Shown one piece after another: positions 18,561 through 27,366 of a stretch of DNA of 27,366 nt. The position numbers were made by a program, and so were the translations under genes. Numbering within the stretch: the stretch's first letter is position 1; every line of letters begins with the position of its first letter. The notes below the pieces were generated by a model. The model was not told the origin of the DNA, did not search any database, and saw nothing but the letters and a program-made list of their open reading frames with translations. This DNA is from Chara braunii (Eukaryota; Streptophyta; Charophyceae; Charales; Characeae), in assembly GCA_003427395.1 (NCBI GenBank), contig BFEA01000731.1:430802-458167 (forward strand). The letters run 5' to 3'.

Positions 18561-19775
18561 GTGACATTGCTGGCCTCATATTGTTTTTCGATTTATTGAA
18601 ACCCGGGAATGATGACACGTGTTTTTGGTTTGGCTTTGGACACTGACACATCGCTGCCTGCCCGAGTGTTTGATTGTTGTTCTCATGTTGTGTTTCCTTG
18701 CGAAAAAAAAACTCGTTGTTATGATGTTTTGCGTGCATAAGCATTCAGATGTCATTGTACCTCCGTATTAACCCGTGCCTGCGATATGTTGTCTTCTGTT
18801 CTCGTGATCAAGTGCCCCTTCAGGCAACGTCCGTCGACCATTGTGTCGAACACGACAAATATTGTACGGCAGACCACAGTGTCGCTGTCGTGTTCGACAA
18901 GATAATCGCCAGACGATGCCTGGAGGGGCACTTGGCCGACTGTCGCACAACAGACGACAGTGTCGCTGTCATGTCGAACACAACGGTCAGCTCCCCTTCA
19001 GGCATCGTCTGGCGACCATCGTGTCGAACACGGCATAGACACTGTGGTCTGGCGACCAGATGGTGCCTGAAGGGGCGCTTGGTCGACTGTGGCACGACAG
19101 AAAACAGTGTAGCTGTCGTGTCGAACACGACGGTCGGACAACCTGCGCAGTGCCGAACTCGACGTCGTGTGACGTTGCTGTCCTGATATTGTTTTTCGAT
19201 TCATTGAAACCCTGGAATGATGACACGTGTTTTCGGTTTGGCTTTGGACACCGACACATCGCTACCAGCCCGAGTGTTTGATTGTTGTTCTCATGTTGTG
19301 TTTCCTTGCGAAAAAAAAACCTCGTTGTTCTGATGTTTTGCGTACACAAGCATTCATCAGTCATTGTATCTCCGTATTAACCAGTGTCTGCAATCTGTTG
19401 TCTTCGTTCTTGTGATTAAGTGCCCCTTCAGGCACCGTCCGCCGACCATTGTGTCGAACACGACAAATGTCGCACGACAGACCACAGTGTCGCTGTTGTG
19501 TTCGACACGATGGTCGCTAGACGGTGCCTGAAGGGGCACTTGGTCGACTGTCGCACGGCAGACGACAGTGTCGCTGTCGTGTCGAACACGACGGTCAGCT
19601 CCCCTTCAGGCACCGTCTGGCGACCATCGTGTCGAACACGAAATGGACAATGTGGTCTGGTGACCAGTCGGTGCCTGAAGGGGCACTTGGTCAACTGTCG
19701 CACGACAGACAACAGTGTAGCTGTCGTGTCGAACACGACGGTCGGACAGCCCGCGCAGTGCCGAACTCGACATCG
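18561..19775. repeat. 608-bp tandem dimer rich in inverted repeats
   Basis: Copy A starts at 18561 and copy B at 19169; similarity is high across the whole unit and ends near 19775. Each copy begins with a T-rich part (ATTGTTTTTCGATT, GATGACACGTGTTTT, a GCGAAAAAAAA run) and ends with modules carrying CCCCTTCAGGCACCGTC in both orientations next to the minisatellite core TCGTGTCGAACACGA. In copy B, arms at 19419-19466 and 19497-19541 are near-perfect inverted repeats about 45 bp long with a ~30-base loop. A second pair lies at about 19599-19640 and 19656-19688. Confidence 0.88.
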
Positions 19776-19920
19776 AGCAGGACGACGAGTTGGTCGGCCG
19801 TCGGGTTCGACACGACAGTGACACGAGGACACCGCAATGTCGCTGTCGTGTCGAATTCGACGGTACTAAAGGACGTCGTGGCACGGCCGTCGAGTTCGAC
19901 ACGACAGTGAAACTACGACG
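19776..19920. repeat. Minisatellite-core remnants upstream of the ParB-like gene
   Basis: Scattered copies of the core in both orientations (TTCGACACGACAGTGA at about 19807 and 19894; GTCGTGTCGAATTCGACGGT near 19849). This joins the repeat region to the gene starting at 20061. Confidence 0.7.
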
Positions 19921-20060
19921 AGCTAGCAGGCTGCGCCCGCTTCCGTTGTTCTGTGTTCCTGTCTATTCTAGTTCTTGAATGCTGTGGTGTTTGCACATCG
20001 GCAAAGCAATGACTGCTTTCTCGCTTGTGCGTTTTCTTCAGTTGCGACTAGCTGCTCGAC

Positions 20061-23000
20061 ATGGATCGCAAAGGGAAGCCAAGCAAACGACGTACTAGTA
20101 CTGGTTCCGGGAGCATGGAGCAATCCCTGAAAAAAACGAAGGGGACACTGACGGCTGGCGTGGGGGCTGGCGACACCCCGGGGTCTAAGGGCCACCGAAC
20201 CCCGGTGCTGCGGGGTGCACCTTCTACGGGCACTCCTTCCCCCCATGTTCGAGGTTCGGGACCGGATTCGACTGTGTTGATGAGTGGTGGGGCTGCGGGT
20301 CGAGAAGAGGAGGCTACTGGTCGGCAGGGGAAATCTACGGTGGACGTTGTGCCCAGGCGTAGAAGGTCTGGTGACACGTCCATTGCAGGTGTGGGAGACG
20401 AGGTGCCTGTCGTCGACCACAAAGACAAGTGCTGGATGTTGGACTGGGTGGGTGGAATTGGGGAACCCTCGGGTGGGCTGGTTTTGTACGTGGTGATCAA
20501 AGATAACATTGTTCCGATTGGTGGTGTGGTGAAGTGGAGTGAAGGAAATACACCGTTGGCCATGTTGGAGTTGACGATGGTCCTTAAAGCTAAAGGTGAG
20601 CGAATGGCGAATGTCAAACGCGCTGCTCTTCGTTGGGCCAAACACGCAGGGTACGACAAGAAGCTTTTTGATATTTTCAATCCGCCCGGGACTAGGGAAT
20701 TGACGTTGCCGGACCTTCGAGCGGTTTTCACATTCTTCGACAGACATACGGTCGCAGGGCATGAGCCGGTTGTGCATTCTTCCGACCGCATATCTGAACC
20801 GAAAAGCATGCTTTCGTCGTCTTTGGAGGCGGCTCCGTCGTCGAAACCAATCATTATAGGTGCCCGCCCTCCGCCATCACTTCAGACTACGGTTGCTGCA
20901 ACACGAGTTTCGAAATCTGGGCTCGGGGATAAAGGTCCGTGTCGCGGCCAAATCGTGCCGTCAGCCCCTGTGAAGCGTAGACCAACATCAACCAAGGAAC
21001 CCGTTTCCTTGGTCCGCCCGCCACGCAATGAGTTGGCCATTCCTGCTGGGCCGCATTATTTTGGAGATGATGACGAGGAGAACAGCGAGGAAGATTGGGA
21101 GCGCAATGAAGAACGCGAAGAATATGAGGAGGGTGAGGAAGTAGAGAGTGATCACACAATCAGCGAGAGGGGTGGGCTGGGTGAATTGGAGGGTCGTCTA
21201 GGGGCTGAGTATGAGGACGAAGGGCAAGAAGAGGAAACGACCAGCGAGGGAGGGTATGCAGATGTGCATCGGGGTTCCAAACGAACGCAGCTGCTCGCGC
21301 CGGATCATGGGCATTGGGAAGCGGATCCAGGGCGCGGGGAAATGCACCGCGAAGTTGGGGTCGAGCCGACGCATGCCGATGCAGTCGGACTAGTAGCTGA
21401 GAAGAAAAGGAAGATCAAGCAAGATTGGAGAAGTGCTTTGGACAGTAAGAAAACCAAGCAGGAGGGGGGAGCCAACCAAGAGGAGGGCAAACGCAAGTTG
21501 AAAATGCTGCCAATTGAGGAGGCCGTCTAATGTACGCGGGAGGCTGAGGAGGTCATGAAGAAAAAACTGCAGCCAAGGAAAAAAGCAGCGAAGGGAGGTG
21601 TGATGGAAAAAACTTCCGTTTTTCCACCGGACCAGCCACAATCGAATGAAGACGCTGTGAGCAAGACAGTCACCAGACCGCCCGGTTTGCAGATTTTGTC
21701 GCCTGGGAATTCTTCTGGTCATCTGAGCAAAGGCTTCTTCCTTGAGTTCGACGAGAATGGTAACCAGAGGCCGGAAATGCAGTTCATTTCTGTCAAGTTG
21801 GACAAGATTCTGGATATCCCTGACGAGGAATTTAGATATAATCAACGCTTCCTCGGTCAGGAGCTTATTGATGATCTTTACAAAACAATGGTTGAATCGG
21901 GTGAGGCAGCTATTAGAGAGAGAACGGCCGGGGCAGCCGGGGTGAATGTATGTGCATTGTACGAGAAGCCTGTCCTTTTGTTGATTGGGCTACAAGATAC
22001 AATGCATACTGACGCTTCCGGCACAAATGCGTGGGCGAGAAGAGTGACGCCCGATGAATTCGATCTCCAATCCGTGCGCAAGTACTACTTGTACCCTCTC
22101 AGTGGTCAACACAATGTTGCGGCGGCGAGAAAATGTTCTCAAGAATGCCCTGACATCGCCCGTGAGGTCCGTTTGGATTACTGGACTGCAAGGTTTGTTT
22201 ACTATCCGGATAGGAGCATGGATAATTACTGCACCTTGAGCACTTTCCAAAATGCGAAGGACAAATGGAATACTCCTCCGCACTAGATTGCTATCATTAA
22301 GAACATACGAAAGTTGTGGCAAGCAGTTGATCGTCCAGAAGCTATAGGCGGATCTGCTGCAAACATAAAAAATAAGGATTACAGAGAGTTTGCGGCGATG
22401 GCTCTGCGCGCGACCGGGAGTGATCATTTGGTTACTCTGTCACTTCAGACTTGGACCAAGGAGTGGTCCGACTTCCTCGGGCCTTATATGGTATTGGCAA
22501 GGGCGACGGACGATGTGTTCGACAAGGTGCAACAAGTGTATTCTGCTTGGGAGAGTGGACAGTTGCCGGGGAGAGATGGCGTAAGGCCTGCCACCAAACA
22601 AGGTGAATCGGGGAAAGCGCCGAGACCTGACCCCGGATTCGAGTTGGAAAAAGGAGTCAGGGTTCCAGTGCACTGGATTCAGCGTACTAGAGGACCTGGT
22701 TACCTCGTGGTTGTGTGCGATCCGGATGTCAGATCATGAAACGCTATGTCTACGTTGAGAAGGCGTGAGAGGCTTCAACTCTTGCGAGACATTCTCGCGG
22801 GAAGTGTCATACTGGCTCCAAGGCTAAGTAAAGCTGCTCACACTGCCGGGAAACATTCGATGGAGATATACGTGGAAATGGTGAAGCAGGAAAGAGCAAT
22901 GTTGAGAATGTTTGACTACTTCGTCTTCATTTCTGACCCTAAAAAAAAACCATCAGAGTGGAAGGAACCATTCTTCGACAACCTTTCTGATTTATTCGCT

Positions 23001-23434
23001 AAGTATTGTAATCAAGGATTGACATCGGAGAGGTGGATTGACCAGCGACGACATTTTAAAGAAATGAGTTGGGTGCGGTCATTTCCGACTACACTTGGAG
23101 GCGAGGATGAGAAAGGCGAGGATGAGAAAGGAGAGGAGGGCTTTAAAAAAACAAAATCGCTTGCTAACAAATGCCCCGAAGAGTTCATTCAATTTGTCAA
23201 CAAGTTGTTGCGTAGATCCGAAACTGGGGGTTCGCATAGCATTCGTATGTCGGGACAAGCGATATATATATATTTCCAGAAACAGGACGTGACATCTGTA
23301 TTCGTGCCGTTCCAGTGGGAACCGAGCGATGTTTCAGACGAGATAGATTGCAAGGAGATGTATAGAGCCGTCAGACCCCTGACGTGCCACACAACTGTCC
23401 TGGATTTGTGCTGCCCAACCCAGATGGGTGCGTG
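20061..23434 (+). pseudogene. 5' part of a ParB-like/methyltransferase-like giant ORF, interrupted
   Basis: One frame runs from the ATG at 20061 to 23434, broken only by TAA (21528-21530), TAG (22284-22286) and TGA (22737-22739); protein-like sequence continues across each stop. Order: basic Gly/Ser/Thr-rich N-terminus; a conserved-looking domain of unknown function (codons ~115-235: KCWMLDWVGG, LYVVIKDNIVPIGG, RAVFTFFDRHT); an acidic linker; a KKRKIK nuclear-signal-like stretch; then a ParB/Srx-like domain (~21780-22230). That domain has FISVKLDKI, ELIDDLYKTMVESGE and PLSGQHNVAAARK, where bacterial ParB has a GERR-type motif. The last part (EIDCKEMYRA...TTVLDLCCPTQMGAW) resembles the region around motif IV (DPPY/W) of beta-class amino-methyltransferases, with DLCC in place of DPPY. 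The ORF ends abruptly at an 8-bp target duplication (23427-23434) and a transposon terminus. Family assignment is by eye. Confidence 0.65.
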
Positions 23435-23935
23435 CTATGTTGCATGCTGGCCGCGACCGAGTTCGGCCCAGGCTGCGGCCGGCGGCCTAGGCCCGGACCC
23501 CCCCAGCCGCGGCCGGCCCGGCCGAGTTTTTTCGGCCTCGGTGTCGGCCGATCAGGGGGGCCGTTTTCGAAGCTGGGAGTGGGTTTGGGGTGGGGGGGTG
23601 GGGGGGCACCCCCTCAACATGACAGGGCGTCAAAAAAACAACAACGGGGGGGTCCTGCACAAGACCCTGGAAGGGTGGCCCGCGAAAAATCCAGCGGCCC
23701 CAGTGTGCAGGTTTGTCGATGCGGGGTCGCAGGGAGGAGTGTCTGGAACGGTGGAAAAAAAGAACAAAAAAATATTTGACCTATGCGGGGGCGGCCCAAC
23801 CCGGGTTGGATGAGGGCTTGGTTAAGGCGGGCCGTCCGGCCAGACCCGGTCGAAGCTAGACGGGGCTGCAGATGGCAGACCCCAGGTTGGGCCTGGTTGG
23901 GGCGGGCCTCACGCACTGAAAGGTAGGCGTCGGTT
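23435..23935 (+). mobile_element. Left part of a DNA transposon inserted in the ParB-like gene
   Basis: The element begins at 23435 with CTATGTTGCATGC, immediately after the 8-bp duplication GGTGCGTG. The next bases (GGCCGCGACCG, many GGCC blocks) are also similar to the other end at 26841. An 8-bp duplication with short terminal repeats is typical of hAT superfamily elements; P elements also make 8 bp. The interior is GC-rich and encodes no transposase I can see. The inner limit is not defined: it is somewhere between about 23900 and 24050, where composition changes. Confidence 0.7.
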
Positions 23936-24200
23936 TCATTAATGAGGGCGATGACAGTTCGTGGCTTATTTGAAAACAACACATTCATGGCAAATTTGGC
24001 AATCATAAGTCGGACCCTGTTTGGCATACCAATGTAAAAACACATTAAAAATCAATCACAGTGCGGCGATCCACAAGTTTCAAACAATGATAACAGGCAA
24101 GTGTGTCATAGTGTGTGTTCACTCAGGAGACTGGTGGACATTCATTAGCACATCATTTATGTAAGAACAGGTCAGCTGTACTCACGCCCTCACAACTCAC
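23936..24200. other. Presumed rearrangement junction region
   Basis: The GC-rich transposon sequence gives way to ordinary composition near 23930. A short minus-strand open frame (24045 to about 23908, FYIGMPNRVRLMIAKFAMNV) looks protein-like but has no recognisable family. The join between transposon and inverted gene 3' flank should lie in this interval. Confidence 0.35.
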
Positions 24201-24214
24201 ACCGCCTTTTCGTC

Positions 24215-24740
24215 CCGAAGTTTTGGCATTCGCACCAGCAATCGATCCCCATTGCTGTGTCGGGTTGGACTCAACCACGAGTTTCTCCGCTCGGTCAAGC
24301 TGGGAGCGCTCCAATAGTGGACCCCTTTCGTGTTCGACTCGACCGTCATGTGACCCTTCGACAGGTGAAACAACGTCGATTGGTCCTGAAGCCTTGCCAC
24401 TTGTACGGGCGATTGATCCCGATCCCACTGTCGGGTTCGACTCGATAGTGAGTTTCTTTGCTTGGTCAAGCCGCGAGCGCTCGAATGCTGGACGAGTGTC
24501 ATGTTTGACACGACCGTGTGACCCTTTGACAGGTGAAGCACCGCCAACAGTTGTACTGCCCCCCCCTTGGTCTCGAAGCCTTGCCATTTGCACCGGCGAT
24601 CGTTCCCGATCCCACTGTCGGGTTCGACTCGACCGTGAGTTTCTTCGATTGGTCAAGCTGGGAACGCTCCAATGCGAGCTCAGGCCATTGTCGTGTTCGA
24701 CTCGACCGTGGGACCCTTCAATAGTTGAACCACCGCTCGA
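24215..24740. repeat. 171-187-bp tandem repeats, about three copies
   Basis: A unit containing GAAG.TTGGCA, CGATCCC, then GGGTTCGACTC, GTGAGTTTCTT and GGTCAAGC...GAGCGCTC recurs with the GGGTT landmark at 24262, 24433 and 24620. Each unit also carries a copy of the minisatellite core in the T-type form (GTGTTCGACTCGACCGT), linking it to the array at 16255-17035. Confidence 0.85.
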
Positions 24741-26840
24741 TCCTGATCCCTTGCGCTCTGTTTCTTGAGGCCCCTGAGACCCTTCGAGAAATGAACCACC
24801 GCCGCTTGGTCCTGTAGGTTTGCCATGCCCACCGCCGCTTGGTGCTGATCCCTGGCCTTCTGTTGCTTGATGCCGCCCCTGAGACTTTTCGGTTTTTGCC
24901 GTTCCCCACGACTTGCGTCCTTGCCGATTGCACCGTCGCTTGGTTCCGGACCCTTGTCACTTGCACCGCTCCCCGATTGCAATCCTTTGCCATGCGCACC
25001 TCCGCTCGATCCGGATCCCTTGCCATGCTCACCACCGCCGCTTGATTTTTTCCTCTCCCCAATATCTTCTCCGACATGCCAATAATATCCATAAGTCGCG
25101 ATGGTTTGTCTATCATAGAACTCTTCCAGATACTCAAGCCACTGCGATGTTTTGAACTCTTGGAAAATTTATTCTGTTCTTACATCTAGTCTTGATTGAG
25201 AAACCTCCGGATTAAGTTGAAGGAGTCGCTTGGCAATCTGATTTTTGGCATGTTTCAGAAAGTTCGATCCTGACATATGTCTGCGGAGGCAAAATTGCCA
25301 CTCCCCTTCTTCTTTTATAGCCATAACCCACCTCCCTCTCACCAATGCAGGTTGGAAGTGTTGGGGGTGCCATATAATGTGATGACCCCATGTGGCATCA
25401 TCTGTCACCGTATAATCGTCTCGACACACTATAGGCCCTGGAAGCAGTCGAATGTCTGCAGGGATTGTGTCTCCAATCTCGTACTCCAAAGGCTCATCAG
25501 ATGGAGGTTGTTGTGGAGTTCGAGAGCGTAGCAATTCCATAACAGTACTTGGGTTGTGTGCAAATGGTAACAGAGTTGCCATCAACTCAGGGGAGAGCAT
25601 TGCTAGAAGCTTCGGATCCAGACTGCCTCCGGATGGCTCCGTCATCGTATTGCCCGCCATCTGAGTCGGTGTAACAATAGACGAAGTCGGCGGCCGAGTC
25701 ATTAACTGATCCGTTGAAACCGCCATGCTCGAAGCTCCTCCAGAACCAGACGATGTGCCTGGAACACCCATTCTCTGCGAAGCCGGGCTACAAGCTCTTT
25801 GCCTCTCAGCTGCCAAAGCCGCTTGCAAACTGCCATCAACAATCTCTTCTTCTGAGTCGTCGACATCAAAGTCCTCACCATCCACAAAACAAGTCGCATA
25901 ACTTGCGATTGTAAACGCCCCGCTTTGTTGGTCGAAGTACATTGTCTCCGAGCGGTCGAGAAATGAGACCTCCCTCTCCGATGGTGCTTTATGATAACCC
26001 CTCAAAAGCGTTTCCACTTTTCTTCTTCTGAGGACATAAGTACGTTCCCCTCTGTGTTGCGGCTTTGTTTCGAAGAGAAACTCCCAAATATTGACCATGT
26101 TTTGACCAACCTTGTAGACGAGATCACACCCTTAATCATGTCGAGGAGGCAACTTAATAAATTTGGCGAAGTAATCTCGAGTTTTGAGCATCTTGTCAAT
26201 GAACTTAGTGAGGAACTCGAACTTCATACCCTCCCCTTCCAGCACAATGCAATGACGGTGACTTTTTAACAGCTCCCAAACCAATCCCGCATGACCTTTC
26301 CCCAGGAAAACGACAGCCTCATCCGCAGGACAAAAATGCTCCAATGTCTCCACCATCCCATTGGCTTCCTTTCCATACCATCATAGACAACTTTCTCCGG
26401 TGGATCCATACCTGTCATTTTCCACTTTGATGGTAGAAAGTTCTTCTGCACGACATCAGTCAACATCTTCGGCTTTCTCTCTCTCCGCACAAGTGCCGAT
26501 ATGTCAGTCACCTGCTCGACAGATATGGACCTGCAACTTGAATATCTTCAAACAAGGGAATAGTGTTGCGATGAAAATCCACGTCGTTGGAGTACATGAT
26601 GACAACCATTCTATTTGTGTCCTCCAAAAGCAAGTTTGCAACCTTATATGTCACTTTCTCCTTTGTTTGTTGTAGACGAGTCCATTTGAGAAAATCCAAG
26701 TGAATGTCCCACATCGCGACTCGCCTCAAGAATGTGAACTCGCAAGAGCGTGGAACGAAGCACAACAATGTCCAATACTCGCCGCCAAGTTTTTCAATGA
26801 ACTTCCAGAGTCCAGCAAACACTTGTTCAGTCCACGCACC
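24680..26840 (-). pseudogene. 3' part of the ParB-like/methyltransferase-like ORF, inverted
   Basis: On the minus strand it starts at the 8-bp copy GGTGCGTG (26840-26833), in frame with the 5' part, and reads GAWTEQVFAGLWKFIEKLGG. KWTRLQQTK and MVVIMYSND fit the central part of an amino-methyltransferase fold. A frameshift lies near 26510-26530 and another near 26345-26360. EAVVFLGKGHAGLVWELLKS, with FLGKG (26308-26294) matching the FxGxG SAM-binding motif, and CIVLEGEG, fit motif I and the following acidic position. Placing FxGxG after the DPPY position is the beta-class order. In-frame TGA (26134-26132) and TAA (25171-25169) follow; between them is a 309-codon region with an acidic, Ser/Pro-rich linker and a WGHHIIWHPQHFQPALV segment. 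After the second stop come WLEYLEEFYDRQTIATYGYY and a Gly/Ser/Lys-rich tail ending at 24680. Confidence 0.65.
24760..25050 (-). repeat. Gly/Ser/Lys-encoding short repeats in the gene tail
   Basis: Repeats of about 40-60 bp containing CCATGC.CACC and GCTTG (plus strand) encode GGGEHGKGSGSSGGAHGKG-type sequence in the gene frame. The larger 171-187-bp repeats next to them start with similar sequence (GCCTTGCCA), so the flanking satellite may have grown out of this coding repeat. Confidence 0.55.
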
Positions 26841-26999
26841 CTATGTTGCACGCACGGCCGCGGCCGGGGGGTCCGAGTCGGCCGCGGCCTAAGCCGATGA
26901 CCGAATCGGCCCGGTTAGACCTAGGCCGACCTGCTGAGTTTGGTGCATTATTTTTTTTTCCCATTTTTTACGTGTAAAAAAAAATATATATATATATGT

Positions 27000-27032
27000 G
27001 GGCGTGTAGGGCTTGACAAGCCCTACACGCCC
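27000..27032. repeat. Perfect 16-bp inverted repeat with 1-base spacer
   Basis: GGGCGTGTAGGGCTTG, A, then its exact reverse complement. It lies just after a TA-repeat run and poly(A), and before a T-rich stretch. Confidence 0.95.
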
Positions 27033-27213
27033 ATATTTATTTTTTGGGTGTCCGACCTTCGGCGCGAAGCAGAAAAAAAAAAAACAGAAAAAAAAAAAAA
27101 AGGCCCGGCGGGCCATTTTGGCCCTGTTTTGGTGCCAGCGAGTGAGGGGCACCGTGTTGGCAGTGGGCAGTGTGGGGAGGGTGGTGGGTCCAGGCCAAGG
27201 CCATGACAAAAAT

Positions 27214-27257
27214 GTTGCCGTTTCAGATAAATGATGCCATTTATCTGAAACGGCAAC
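27214..27257. repeat. Perfect 20-bp inverted repeat with 4-base loop
   Basis: Left arm 27214-27233 starts GTTGCCGTTTCAG; loop ATGC; right arm 27238-27257 is the exact reverse complement. Followed by further GTTGCTGTTGCCGTT repeats. Confidence 0.95.
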
Positions 27258-27303
27258 AGTTGTTGCTGTTGCCGTTATGCTGCCGAAATGCCTGCTCACC
27301 ACT

Positions 27304-27366
<63 letters not shown>
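27304..27366. repeat. GA microsatellite at window end
   Basis: Uninterrupted GA repeat from about 27306 to the last base; it probably continues beyond the window. Confidence 0.97.

Larger units (their letters stand above)
26841..27300 (-). mobile_element. Other end of the DNA transposon, displaced by inversion
   Basis: Plus-strand CTATGTTGCACGC at 26841-26853 directly follows the 8-bp sequence CACGCACC (complement GGTGCGTG, 26833-26840). On the strand of the gene it reads as the right terminal repeat followed by the target duplication and then gene sequence. It is followed by GGCCGCGGCC-rich DNA like that at 23435. The segment continues through poly(A)/TA runs and two strong hairpins. No coding sequence is supported. 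The inner limit is unknown and may lie outside the window. Confidence 0.65.

Noticed and set aside
20061-25171. C-to-T (methylation or RIP-like) damage as the cause of the in-frame stops
   Set aside because: Every stop codon is one C-to-T change away from CAA, CAG or CGA, so the pattern carries no information without aligned paralogues.
20061-25171. Stop-codon reassignment explaining the interrupted frame
   Set aside because: All three stop codons interrupt the frame and two frameshifts are also present, while the gene at 4530-6884 uses normal stops.

Overview
This window looks like nuclear DNA of a green-plant-lineage eukaryote with a large, repeat-rich genome. The snRNA-derived copies carry a plant-type U2 5' end (ATACCTTTCTCGGCC). 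There are no bacterial-style operons, and microsatellites, poly(A) tails, SINE-like copies, TIR elements and minisatellites fill most of the sequence. My best guess is a charophyte alga such as Chara, but this is inference from general character and recall, not a database match.

Layout: 1-4.5 kb is non-coding accessory DNA. It holds an AATC microsatellite, two tRNA-headed SINE-like copies on the minus strand (one interrupted by a 449-bp TIR element with a 5-bp target duplication), a truncated U6 retrocopy, a MITE-like foldback, and a truncated U2 retrocopy with poly(A) and a perfect 11-bp target duplication. 4.53-6.88 kb (minus) is the only long clean host-like gene: a type I membrane protein with a signal peptide, a large ectodomain, one transmembrane segment and a short tail. 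7-9.8 kb is mostly non-coding (small tandem duplications, a GT microsatellite, AT-rich DNA with one exon-like segment). 9.84-13.25 kb (minus) is a degraded transposon whose main ORF resembles the DUF7869 family, broken by stops and frameshifts.

13.4-19.95 kb is dominated by minisatellites sharing one semi-palindromic core, TCGTGTTCGACACGA: a 21-bp array, then an oppositely oriented 28-bp/18-bp array, then a 608-bp tandem dimer rich in long inverted repeats. One uncharacterised ORF (17.28-18.22 kb) lies between them.

20.06-26.84 kb is the most interesting part. A very large ORF, read as a ParB-like domain followed by a beta-class amino-methyltransferase-like domain, is split in two. Its 5' part is on the plus strand (20061-23434) and its 3' part on the minus strand (26840-24680). 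Both parts end at the same 8-bp sequence next to matching terminal inverted repeats, and removing the element and one 8-bp copy restores the reading frame exactly. So an 8-bp-TSD DNA transposon inserted in the gene, and the 3' part was then inverted (or mis-assembled). The gene also has five in-frame stops and two frameshifts, so this copy is dead, but its architecture suggests a repetitive, possibly transposon-borne, ParB-methyltransferase-like family. The window ends in hairpin-rich DNA and a GA microsatellite.
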